A stretch of DNA of 33,789 nucleotides, taken from positions 1-33,789 of the forward strand of contig CDMY01000668.1 in NCBI GenBank assembly GCA_001179505.1, given 5' to 3'. The translations under genes were made by a program, and so were the position numbers. The DNA is from Vitrella brassicaformis. Taxonomy: Eukaryota; Sar; Vitrellaceae. Under the pieces are notes generated by a model, which saw nothing but the letters and a program-made list of their open reading frames with translations, ran no database searches and was not told the DNA's origin. This document shows positions 8,767 to 18,425 of this stretch, in pieces; within the stretch, counting starts at the first letter, position 1; each line of letters starts with the position of its first letter.

Positions 8767-11084
8767 TCATGCCGACTTCACCTACAGAGCACACACGCAT
8801 CTATTTAGTCAGAAATCAATCCCTCGATTCATCGACGTGTCTCTGCCTTCCCCTCGGTACCTCACCTGGTAGACGGCGATCTCCTTTGCGGTGAAGTACC
8901 AGTCTCCCGCCAGTGTGCCGCTGTCGCCGCTGAACCGGCCGAGGTAGCCGTTGTCGGGCAAGTCCTCCGTCTTGACGAAATGCCCCATGCTGCGCACGTC
9001 GTCTGACGGGCCGGGGCTGGCCAAGGCAAACCACAGATACCCGTGGCCAATGTTCATCTGCACACAGACATGCGAATTGACCCACAGATGACTGTGGCTG
9101 TTCTCGTTCGCCCCTCATCAACCCACCTTGCCGCGGATATCCTCATTGGTGGATTGGATGGAGGCGTCGCGGCCGGCGACCTGCACCTTCTGTTTGGCCT
9201 TGGGGATGGGCACCTTGGTGACTTTGCCGTAGGCTCCGCTGATCGAGATGAAGAAGTGGGGCGCGGGGTATTCATTGGTCTGTGTGGGGTCGGTGGCCGG
9301 CTTGAGTTGGCCGTCCACAAAGGCGCCGAATCGGTGTGTGTCATTGTTGTTGACGAGGAACAGCAGACCGCTCGCATCGCCCACCTTGTCCAGCAGCTTG
9401 CCGAAGTCACCACCGTCACGCGTCGAACTGACAGAGAGCAAAGAGAACGGGGTGGGAGGGACACTGCGAGAGATCAGATGCTCATCTCTGCTTACCTGTA
9501 GAGGAGTTTGATCGAGGGGCTGGGTATCTTGGTCATGGCCAGCACCTCACGCGTCTCCTCGAAGGTGAGCAGTGGGGCCGGGGGCCGATAGATGTCCTCC
9601 ATCTTGAGGCCATACATCTCAACATCCTTCTGCACACACACACAGGTTGAGTGCATGGCCGCCTTGATGAAGTCATGTGTGGACGGATCAGCCATACCTT
9701 CAGCTGAGCGATATACTTGGGCTTGGCTGTGGGCTTCTTGACCACGGCACCGGGCCGCTTCTCGAGTGAAGTGGTTCGCTGGCGGCGGGCAAAATCCACC
9801 ACCTGAATGGCAGCCAGAAGGACTTGCAATATGACCTTCTCTCTCTCTCTCTCTCTCTCTCCCCTCTTGTGTGTGCGTCGTGGTTGTGTGTCACCTTTGT
9901 GAAGTGCTCAACGGATGTCTGCCGGATCGGTACGTCGCCCTGCACAATCTCACCGCTGCACACCACACACACAAGAGAGGAATGAACACAATGCACCCCT
10001 CAAATCGAAGTCTGTATGGTGCTTGGTGCATTCCCACCTGAATCGTTTGTAGAGGAGGTTGTCGGGGCCGAGCTGCGATAGCGTCGCCTCGGTGGTCGAC
10101 ACCTTCTTGCGCAGGACGGCTACGGTCTTCACCTCGTGGGCGCCGCCGTCCTCTGCTCGGAGAAAGGACCCCATCGCCCTCCCGAATCCCTCCAAATGTA
10201 CTACCGCCTTCTCCAGCACCGCCACCGCATCGTTGTAGCTATCCAAGTACTCACGCAGCCGACTGCCGGCAGTCTCCTCCCCGCTGCTACCTCCTGCCCC
10301 CTCTCCATCGCCCCCCTCGCCGTCGCCGCCCTTCTTGTTGCCCTCCGCCGCCTCTCTGTCGTCTATATCTGTGTCGTCTGATCGCACGTCGATCTCGAGC
10401 GATGTCGGGGTGAGGAACAGCTCGTGGTAGAAGGCGAACGAAGGGTCCTCCTTCTGTGTGTCGTCCAGCTCGATCTCGTGCTCCTCAGCTGAGGAGTCAG
10501 CACACTCAACCAAAGCTATCTCGTCAGACAACCTGAAGAGCGCCAAGGAGAGCAAAGGCAAAGCGCAATGAACACAACCCAATCAGACGTGCATTCCCTT
10601 TTCATTCGACCTACCACTTGATATGGTTGAAGTCAGCGTCGACGAAGGGCCGGCCCTCCTCATCGCGGGGCAGGGCGTCCACGCAGTACAGCAGCAGATG
10701 GGCGAACTAGGTGCGGCGGAGCTGATCCATCAACAGCCCCTTGCGCGACACACCCACCACCCGGCCGCCCACATTGACCTCCACCTCCCCCTCGATGCCG
10801 CCCGTCAGCTCCAACTTGCCGCCTGTGCTCTCAATCAGCTGTTTGATGGCCTCGGCTTTGCTCTGCAGCTGCTGACGGGCACTCCTGGCGGCATTCTCGA
10901 TGGCGAGGAGGGCGGCGCTGGCTGCGGCGATGGCCTTGTCGAGTGACTGACGGCCGATCTGAGGCGTGGGACGGTGGCGCTGAGCATCCGATGGCTGGCC
11001 AGCTGCGTCAACAGCATCACCGTTAATCGCCTTCCGCTTCTTCGAGCTGCCTGTTGCTGCTGCCACAGCGGCGGCTGCCGACAT
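8767..11084 (-). pseudogene. BTB-BTB-TLDc protein, paralogue 1, with premature stop
   Basis: Eight phase-consistent exons: 11084-10615, 10532-10038, 9955-9895, 9802-9698, 9629-9496, 9427-9127, 9057-8866, 8781-8767 (590 codons if read through). After an Ala-rich and helical N-terminus come a KCTD-type BTB (VEVNVGGRVVGVSRKGLL, then DEEGRPFVDAD), an acidic and Gly-rich linker, a second BTB-like block (VSTTEATLSQLGPDNLLYKRF) and a TLDc domain (STRDGGDFGKLLD, GLLFLVNNNDTHRFGAFVDG, DWYFTAKEIAVYQ). TLDc proteins are linked to oxidative-stress resistance and V-ATPase; KCTD-type BTBs oligomerise and often serve Cullin-3. Codon 126 is TAG (10709-10707) where paralogue 2 has TAC (Tyr), inside the first BTB. 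Everything downstream stays open, so the lesion is recent, or a sequence error. The last exon is only 15 nt. Confidence 0.75.
9838..9863. repeat. (CT)n microsatellite in TLDc paralogue 1 intron
   Basis: A run of CT dinucleotides lies inside the intron between exons 3 and 4, and reads (GA)n on the coding strand. The matching intron of paralogue 2 carries a similar run at 19489-19519, so it predates the duplication. Confidence 0.9.
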
Positions 11085-11318
11085 GGCCAGCTCGCGGGAT
11101 GAATCAACGGGGCACGGTGACAGCAATGCGTCTCAAGTTGGAAAACGACGCCGCAATGAATCGAAAACGCTAACCAAAATGCGAGCTTGAATGCAACAGT
11201 AGGATTCACGGCAGGCGAATCTTTTTGCCCTGCAGATTCACCGAGACCGTCGAAACTCGAGCAGCTGATCTTGCAGCATTGCTGAGCTTGGATCAGCGTG
11301 CCCGTCACTCTGCAGCTC
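11085..11318. promoter_or_regulatory. Divergent promoter region between TLDc paralogue 1 and AP2 gene A
   Basis: These 234 bases lie between start codons facing away from each other. The segmental duplication does not extend this far (homology to paralogue 2 fades at about 10995), so the two TLDc copies have unrelated upstream sequence. No known box was recognised. Confidence 0.45.
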
Positions 11319-14300
11319 ATGCTTGAAGGAGCGCCGAGCCCTCATCCAGCTTGTGAAGCATCGCGCAAGCCACTTTACGCATCATCAGGGCGAACGGCCA
11401 TGCAGCAGCCAACCGTTGAGCAACCATCGGCAGCGGATGGAGGCCAGGCAGCTACCGAAAGGGACAGATCGGCTGAGGTGGCGTGTCTGGACGGCGGGCA
11501 GCTGACCATGCATAACGAAGCCATCACGGGAGGCCAGACACCACACACATCAGGTACGGACACACAGCAGAGCTGCTTCTGTATCAGATAATAGCTGGTT
11601 CTTATGTGTTGATTCACCATCTGCAGAAGCAGCAACGTCCGATGCCGGAAAGGGCAAGGCTCGCCACAGGCACGAGCACCAGTCGAGTGTGGCGGCCGTC
11701 GACTCTCGATCGTCATCCCCACACTCACCACGAAGGCGCAAGGCAGCCAAGAGTGATGGTGCGTCGGTGTCTGCCGGTGATGTGTGGTCGTCCATCTGTA
11801 TGTCTGACCCCCAGTGGGCCGCCGACAGAGACAGCAAGGCCGGCAGCAAGGGGAAGACCGTCATCACCAAATCGGGTGAGGAGACCAAGAGGCGAATCCA
11901 ACACACCGCTGCAACCGATTGATTATGTGTGGTACCAACTGCAGTGCATCAGTCTGACGTGGTGGGAGTTTGTTGGCACAACGAGAGGCAGGCCTGGCAG
12001 ACAACGTGGTACGAGAAGAACGAACGAAAGACACAGTTTTTCTACGTCAGCGAGCATGGCTATGACAGAGCCAAGGTGCGCACAACGTCCCCTCTCCCCC
12101 TGAGTCTCTCCATTGTGCATCCGTCCGTCAGGCGTTGGCCGAGCAGCATCGTTGTGAGCTGGAGCGCACCGGTCGGGCGGCGGTCAAGAAGCGAGCGGAG
12201 CACCAGAGCGGCGTCAGGGGCGTCCACTACCACAAGGGCAGCAACGCATGGGTGGCCTCATGGCAGGAGGGCGGCAGACAGAGGAAGGAGAAGAAGCTTT
12301 CTGTGCGGCAGCTGGGCTATGAGGGCGCCAAGCGGGCCGCCATCTCCCACAGACGGAAGATGGAGAAACGACACCACGAGTATCGAGTGGCCGCGTCTCC
12401 ACCGCCCCCGTCATTCGAGCTGGATGATGACAGTCGTCCACCGATCCGCCCCACCAAGCGGCGACGCAAGGACACAATGGATCACAGCAGCACTGCTGAT
12501 GACACCCAACCGACCGACAGCAATGGGCAGCCAGCCGACGAGTCGGCCAGTGACATCGCTCGGCTTGACACGACGTGTGATGCGGCTGCGCTGGCCGTTT
12601 TGCTGGAGGGTGTGCGTGCGAGCGATCCTGGGAGTGGCGGTCGGTATGAGATCGTCACAGTGACGGTGGCCGGCCAGCAGACGAGGGCCATTCGGTGGAG
12701 GCCAACAGGTGCGTCTCACTCGTCCGTTCACTGACTGCCGTCCATTGGTGTGTGTGTGTGGTTACAGGTGTGGATGTGCCGTCTGATGGGCGAGTGACTG
12801 CCCAGGCCATGAGGGCGGGGCGGCCTCCCAGAGAGGAGAGGAGCGATTGGCCACTTCCCCTCCCCCACGCCGAGGCATCGACGGCAGCGCATCGCAATAA
12901 CGGTGAGCCAGACAGCACTTAGACGCCAGATTGGGTACACACAGCCTCCCACACGCCCTCTTCTGGCTGTCTGGCTGTGTGTCAATTGACTCCGGGTGCA
13001 CCGACCCAGAGGAGCGGCACACGCCAAGCAGCTCTGTCGATGGGCATGGCGGCCATGACGGCCGTGTGGCCTCGGCTGCCCGCAGCCCCCATCCCAAGCT
13101 GTGCGGCCCAGCCGGCCGTCAGGTGGCGGGAGAACTGACGGGCAATGCGCTGGCTCGCGCACTGGTGCGGTGGATGAGGGACCAGCAGCCGGGCGAGCTC
13201 CATGCACTAGACAGGGGAGGGTGAGCATGACATAGGTCATGACACTGTCACGTCACTTGTGCATCTGCGTGTGTCATATCTGTGTCAGTATCGGCATCTC
13301 GTGGCGGACCAACTACAGTTGTGAGGCTTACTTCTGGGACAGCGACGCATCGACGGCCGTCGATCTGCGTCAGTTTCCCGTCGGCCACGGCGCTTCCCCC
13401 GCGGCCATCTTCACGGCCTTTCGTGAGGCCGTCGAGTACCGCAATGCGCTCCACCGGTCGCGTGTGGGCGATCGGGCAATGCTCATCGATCTGTCGTGGC
13501 TGCAGCGAGCACAGCAGGGGCAGGGGCAAGGCGGCGTCCCTGGTGTCCCTCCCAACCGCAACAGTCATCTGTACGGGGGCAGCAACCGCAGCAAGAGGCC
13601 CAGGCTCGACCCACCGTTGGACCCCCCTCTCTGTCCCCGCCCTGCCCCGGCCGCCGCTCCTCATCTCCCGGCCCGCCCCCCTATGAGTCGACAGGGCGAC
13701 GCGACACTGGGCCGACGTGCCCGGCAGAGGAGCATCGTGGCTCGGGCGGCCCGCCAGTCTGATGACGGCAGCCGCTCACCGTCTCCCCAGCCACGACGGA
13801 GGCGCAAGGCGGCCAAGAGGGATGGTGCGTCGGTGTCTGCCGGTGATGTGCTGTCGTCCATCGGTATGTCTGACCCCCAGTGGACCCCCAACAGAGACAG
13901 CAAGGCCGGCAGCAAGGGGAAGACTGTCATCACCAAACCCGGTGAGGAAACCAACAAGCGAATTCAACGCAACAGCGCAACCCGATTGATTATGTGTGGT
14001 ACCAACTGCAGAGCATCAGTCTGACGTGGTGGGAGTTTGTTGGTCCAGCGCGATGCAGGCCTGGAGGGCATTGTGGTACGAGAAGGGCGACTCGAAGAAG
14101 CAGAAGTGCTTCTACGTCAAAGACCATGGCTTCGACACAGCCAAGGTGCGAACCACGTCCCCTCTTGCCCTCTCCCTCTGAGTGTCTCATATGTGTGCTT
14201 CCATCTATCAGGCGTTGGCGGAGGAGCATCGTCGTGAGCTGGAGCGCACCGGACGGGCGTCGGTGAGGAAGCTATCAAAGCACCAGAGCGGCGTCAAGGG

Positions 14301-14493
14301 CGTGTGGTACGACAAGGCGAACAATTGCTGGATGGCCAGCTGGCAGGAGGGCGGCAAAGAGAAGAGAAGCCCTTCTCAATCGCTGAGCTGGGCTATGAGG
14401 GTGCCAAGCAGGCCGCCATTGGACATCGCCGGGCGATGGAGGCGAAGCATTACAGATACCACAACAAGAGAGAGACGGCCGCCGAGTGAGTGA
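11319..14493 (+). CDS. Multi-AP2-domain DNA-binding protein, gene A (internally duplicated)
   Basis: Nuclear transcription regulator of the AP2/ERF superfamily, ApiAP2 style. Phase-consistent exons: 11319-11553, 11627-11875, 11945-12075, 12132-12708, 12768-12902, 13010-13220, 13289-13941, 14012-14145, 14212-14493 (about 868 residues). Five AP2 units: (a) HQSDVVGVCWHNERQAW...FYVSEHGYDRAK, split by an intron before ALAEQHR; (b) HQSGVRGVHYHKGSNAWVAS...LGYEGAKRAA; (c) divergent, GISWRTNYSCEAYFW...FREAVEYRN; (d) HQSDVVGVCWSS...DHGFDTAK; (e) HQSGVKGVWYDKANNCWMAS. Units d and e plus the preceding RRRKAAKRDGASVSAGD stretch are near copies of a and b with their introns. Unit e loses 4 nt near 14356-14372, so its second half (LGYEGAKQAAIGHRRAMEAK) lies in another frame, which itself stops at 14489. 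A possible donor (CCGA|GTGAGT) near the stop leaves open a continuation into the gap. Confidence 0.82.
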
Positions 14494-14550
14494 CAGAGGC
14501 ATAGAGGGAAGGATTGAGGGAGGGAGAGAGCGAGGGAGAGAGCGAGGGAG

Positions 14551-14610
14551 AGGTGGGGCCGTCTGACGGATCTAAGACTTAGGTGGGGCCGTCTGACGGA
14601 TCTAAGACTT
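14551..14610 (+). repeat. 30-bp tandem repeat, two copies, beside the assembly gap
   Basis: AGGTGGGGCCGTCTGACGGA followed by TCTAAGACTT occurs twice, exactly head to tail (14551-14580 and 14581-14610), after a purine-rich GAGGGAGA tract (about 14512-14552). It is close to the N gap, so it may be the edge of a longer satellite that broke the assembly, or a joining artefact. Confidence 0.85.
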
Positions 14611-14702
14611 ATGGCATTCTATACGTCTGAGGGAGATGGGGGGGGTCGGGTCTTCCTTAGGGAGAAATGCGGACCACTGCACACATGGCATTCGGCTTTT
14701 TT

Positions 14703-15002
14703 NNNNNNNNNNNNNNNNNNNNNNNNNNNNNNNNNNNNNNNNNNNNNNNNNNNNNNNNNNNNNNNNNNNNNNNNNNNNNNNNNNNNNNNNNNNNNNNNNN
14801 NNNNNNNNNNNNNNNNNNNNNNNNNNNNNNNNNNNNNNNNNNNNNNNNNNNNNNNNNNNNNNNNNNNNNNNNNNNNNNNNNNNNNNNNNNNNNNNNNNNN
14901 NNNNNNNNNNNNNNNNNNNNNNNNNNNNNNNNNNNNNNNNNNNNNNNNNNNNNNNNNNNNNNNNNNNNNNNNNNNNNNNNNNNNNNNNNNNNNNNNNNNN
15001 NN
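14703..15002. other. Assembly gap (300 N)
   Basis: Exactly 300 undetermined bases, a size that suggests an estimated or placeholder gap. The true distance and any exon of AP2 gene A inside it are unknown. Confidence 0.99.
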
Positions 15003-15538
15003 GACGTTCGTCACTCACTCGCTCACTCAGTGGTCTCCGTGACCAGAATGGGCATTTATCTATCGGGGAATGGGTGACACATACACTACACCTCGGCTTC
15101 CCTCAGATCCCTTCCTGTGTTTTTTCTGCTCCCTTTTGATGTGGTGATGGTTCCTGTTGGTTGGCATTGCATTGGTCGTTGTCGTGTTGCGGTTGGCTGG
15201 CCGGGTGACTGACTGGCCGCCTGACCTGATCGATGCTCCCTCTCTCTGTGTGTCTGCTGCATTGCATGTGTCGTATTGGTCAGCCATGCAAAGCCATCTG
15301 ACACAAACGGGACACGCCCCTTACTTGGCCACTTTGGCCATTCGTAAACTATCCCATATAAGTTTCGAGGAAGAGAACCACCCGAACCACCTGAAAGGAG
15401 AGGATCATGCTGGGACACGGGACTCTTCCGCATTATATTCATTCTCCTTGTCCCGGCCCTCCCAGTCTGTTCAGTTGTTCCCTAAGTCCCTCCATCCCCC
15501 TCTCTCTGTTCAATCGCAAGACAACTTCGTGACACAAG
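15003..15538. other. Region upstream of the DsrE-like gene, no gene seen
   Basis: No exon with good borders was found. A long plus-strand open frame runs from here into the next gene but has no coding character before 15539. The segment presumably contains the promoter and 5' UTR of the DsrE-like gene; pyrimidine-rich sequence lies at 15440-15515. Confidence 0.5.
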
Positions 15539-16230
15539 ATGAAGGACATCGAGTCAGGCGTCAAGGTGCGAGAGCGCGCGGCTTCCGAGACCACCGACAA
15601 AGGCCTGGCACACGGCCACCACAAGTTCCCCGTCGTGGCCGTTGTGGCGCTCGCCGCCATTGCTGTGGCCGTGGCTGGACTGGTCGTGGGAGCCGTTGCC
15701 CTGCAGAAAGCCGTCTTCAAGGAGACTGCCACGGACGGCGTGGTGAGTGGAGTGCATGGCAGATCTATCGAATACAGACAGGGAGGGGGAGGAGGGCAAG
15801 GTGTGTGTCGATGACTGTCTGTCTGTCTGGTTGTGTGTGTTTGGTGTGTGCAGATGGTGCACATGACGGCCGGAGCGGACGATCAGCATCGAGTCCTGCA
15901 GGCTTTGTGCATGGCCAACCGCATGGTAAGCACATGAAAGAGCCGCTGTGCAAAATTGAGCGTATGTGTGTGTGTGTGTGTGTGTGTGTGCAGGTCGACG
16001 CGGGCAAGGACGTGATTGTCTTCTGCGATGTCGACTGCCCCCCGCTGATGGCCAAGACTGCCGAGGACTTCACTGTCGAGGAGGCCCCTTGTGTGGCCGA
16101 CACATCCAAGAGTGGTCTAATTGACAAGCTGGTGGCCAGGGGGGTGCCGATCTCTGTGTGCCCGGGGTGCGTCGCCAAACACGGCCTCTCGATGGAGGAC
16201 CTCAGAGACGGTGTTGACGAGGTGACCAGC

Positions 16231-16261
<31 letters not shown>

Positions 16262-16380
16262 GGGAGGGAGGGAGGGAGGAGTGCATCATCGATGACACAC
16301 GCGTGTGTGTGTGTGTGCAGCACGACGCCAACGAGTTCTTCGCGTTCACGGAAGGGCGGATGCTCCATTTCGACTACTGA
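15539..16380 (+). CDS. Membrane-anchored DsrE/DsrF-like family protein
   Basis: Four phase-0 exons: 15539-15742, 15854-15925, 15994-16221, 16321-16380 (187 residues). Residues 1-29 are hydrophilic, and one membrane segment follows at about 30-56 (FPVVAVVALAAIAVAVAGLV and onward). The rest matches the DsrE/F-like fold: VHMTAGADDQHRVLQALCMA, VIVFCDVDCPP, LVARGVPISVCPGCVAKHGL, the -EDLRDGV- helix, and a final FFAFTEGRMLHFDY. Family members handle sulfur relay or act as small redox or peroxiredoxin-like subunits. The CPGC pair (about residues 147-150) is a plausible redox or persulfide site. The anchor predicts a soluble domain tethered to a membrane, with topology unknown. The introns carry strong TG tracts before the acceptors, and the last intron pairs CA with TG runs. 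Start is the first ATG. Family assignment is good; the substrate is unknown. Confidence 0.75.
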
Positions 16381-17466
16381 CTGATTGCACAGCCCAGCCA
16401 GCCGCGTGTGTTGCGTTGGGTGGCTCTCTTTCTTCTATGCGTGTCAGTCGTGTGAGCCACCCTCTCTCCCTCCCACACAGCGTTTCTAATGTGCTCTTTT
16501 TGGTGTCTGTCTGTCTGCGTGTGTGTGCCTATACGGATGGCCGGCCATTGTGGCGCGGCGCGTGTGGATATGGGGTGGGTGCGTCAGTCACTCACTCAGC
16601 CAGGGGTGCACTGCGGCACAGGGGCGTGTGCGACCGAGTGACAGCTTCCTTTGTCCATCGCCCATTCGCAGAGGGGCTGTGTGCTTGGGCGATGGACGGC
16701 ATGTGACACGTGTGTGTGTGTGTGTGTGTGTGTGCCCTTTATCGTATGCGCGTTGTGTGTATCCTTGCTCTTTTTATACTTATATGTATGTGGATTACAT
16801 CACCTGTCATGGCGCTTCATGTGGGTCTGTGGCTGCCATGCTATGCGTGTGGCGCGTTTTCCGTCCGCAGGACAGATCGACGGATGGGCCACTTTGTGTG
16901 GTGTGGGTGTGGGTGTGGTGTGTTGTGTGCCCATGCGGTCGTGTGCATGCTGCAAGGATGGATGGATGGATGGATTGGATTGCTCGGTGAGAGTGAGTGG
17001 GTGCATGATGGACAATACGATTGCTGTACATATGAAACCATTCGAACTCCCGCAGCGCCACACCCCACACATTCATGCCACCAGGCGGCCAGACCACCAA
17101 AACAACCAAATACGGCTCTGCATGCCTGCCCATCGATGGTGAATGCAATATGTCAATGTATTGTGTGACTGGTCGGCTCGACAACAGAAGAGAGAGAGAA
17201 AGGGCATTGAAGTCTGTTTGATTGAAACCGTCCATAAGGATTTCGCTTTGCGTGAATCGAGCCATCCTTGGAGCCATCCATCCGTCCAGCAAGACAAACA
17301 CATCGCATACACACGGATGAGTCGTTCCACACAAGGACCACCGACAGCAGCAAGGAACACATTGGCGCCAACACGCCATTGCAGCTCACATGCAGCACAC
17401 CCTTTGCTATACATCGCACTTCTCTCTTCCATACTACGTCTTGTTTGCTTGGATGTCTCTCGTTGA
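16381..17466. other. Intergenic region rich in simple repeats
   Basis: No supportable gene. It contains a (TG)n run at 16710-16734 and GGAT units at 16955-16980, with TG- and CA-rich sequence throughout. It separates the 3' ends of the converging DsrE-like gene and the small gene at 17467. Confidence 0.6.
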
Positions 17467-17912
17467 TCATGCCATGAGGGTCACGCCGTTCTTGCAGTCG
17501 CGGGGCGTGGTAGCGGCAGTCGACGAGCCCGACACACACGAGGCCTTGGAGTACTGCACCACAGCCTTGGCGCCAACCTGAACCAAAAGAACACATCAAC
17601 AAAGAATGCATTGCAAAACGACACATTTATGGCCACCGCATCCACGCCCCGCCTGTGTGGATGTACCTGGCTGATGTCCGTGTCGATATCCTTGATCTCC
17701 TTGACCTTCTTGCCATCCTCACCGTTGCATGCGCAGCCGTCCTTCTCGGCACCGTTCGTCGCCGTCACCTTCACCAGCAGGGCATTGCGGCGCTTCATGA
17801 TGGTAGATCCGGCTATGGGGCCCAGCGTGATGTCGGTGCGGTGCAGCGACGGGTTGAGCCGCGAGTACGTGGGGATGTGGGGCGTCAGCGGACTCGCACA
17901 CTCAGCCGCCAT
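17467..17912 (-). CDS. Small hypothetical protein (118 aa)
   Basis: Two phase-0 exons: 17912-17667 and 17577-17467, with an 89-nt intron (CAG|GTACATCC ... TTGGTTCAG|GTTGG). The protein begins MAAECASPLTPHIP. It contains a central basic and hydrophobic strand pattern (IMKRRNALLVKVTATNG), a Lys/Asp-rich stretch (DGKKVKEIKDIDTDISQVG) and a C-terminus with Ser, Thr and two Cys, ending GVTLMA. I recognise no family, signal peptide or membrane segment. An in-frame open stretch continues upstream of the ATG but has no other ATG, so it is probably 5' UTR. Its 3' end faces the DsrE-like gene. Confidence 0.55.
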
Positions 17913-18425
17913 CGGTGCTGTGGGTAGCTGTGGGGCGAATGCAGAGCCAGACAGATGGGAACCAACGTAAGTCGATAGGAGGGAGCGAAAGCAGCGAAAA
18001 GGGACACAATTGAACCGCGAGAATGTCGAGCCCCACTGGCACTTCGTCGCCTTTTTGTCTCGACTTTCAAGCTCGCGCGAATCTCCTGTCCGCAGATCTT
18101 CTGTTACCGTGCTGTTCTCGACACCTGTGGAATCCAATCGGTGCCTTTCACGAAATGTTCATGTCTTTCACGTGCAGGAGGTGACGGCCAAGTTGGCCGT
18201 TGAGCAATGCAGTGGACGCATCGTTCTAAGCGAGAGGTGTGATGGATTGGTTTTGGATCAAAATTGAGACACTCATGCAGACAGACACAGATGAATCAAA
18301 CGGTCCAGCCGCCCATGCACACCAGTCCATCCAAGCAGCACATAAGTCGGTCTGTCGATTTGTGTGTGAGGCCATACATGTCTGCCGCTGGTGTCGTCGC
18401 ACTGGCTCCTCCTCTTCTCACTCAC
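17913..18425. other. Intergenic, including one edge of the segmental duplication
   Basis: No gene seen. The part next to 17912 should hold the promoter of the small gene. From about 18255 (GGATCAAAATTG) onward the sequence is a diverged copy of 8638 onward, that is, the 3' flank of the TLDc paralogues. Confidence 0.5.

Noticed and set aside
10707-10709. Reassignment of TAG to tyrosine
   Set aside because: It would fit the Tyr alignment and the TGA-only stops, but no other exon in the window contains an in-frame TAG or TAA, which would be expected if these codons were sense.
15962-15992. (TG)n run as a telomere-like or Z-DNA element
   Set aside because: It ends exactly at a splice acceptor, like many other introns here, so a splicing-related explanation is simpler. 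The unit is not a telomere repeat.
15157-16380. 407-residue plus-strand open frame
   Set aside because: It runs through three clear introns of the DsrE-like gene in the wrong frame and only coincides with the true frame in the last exons.
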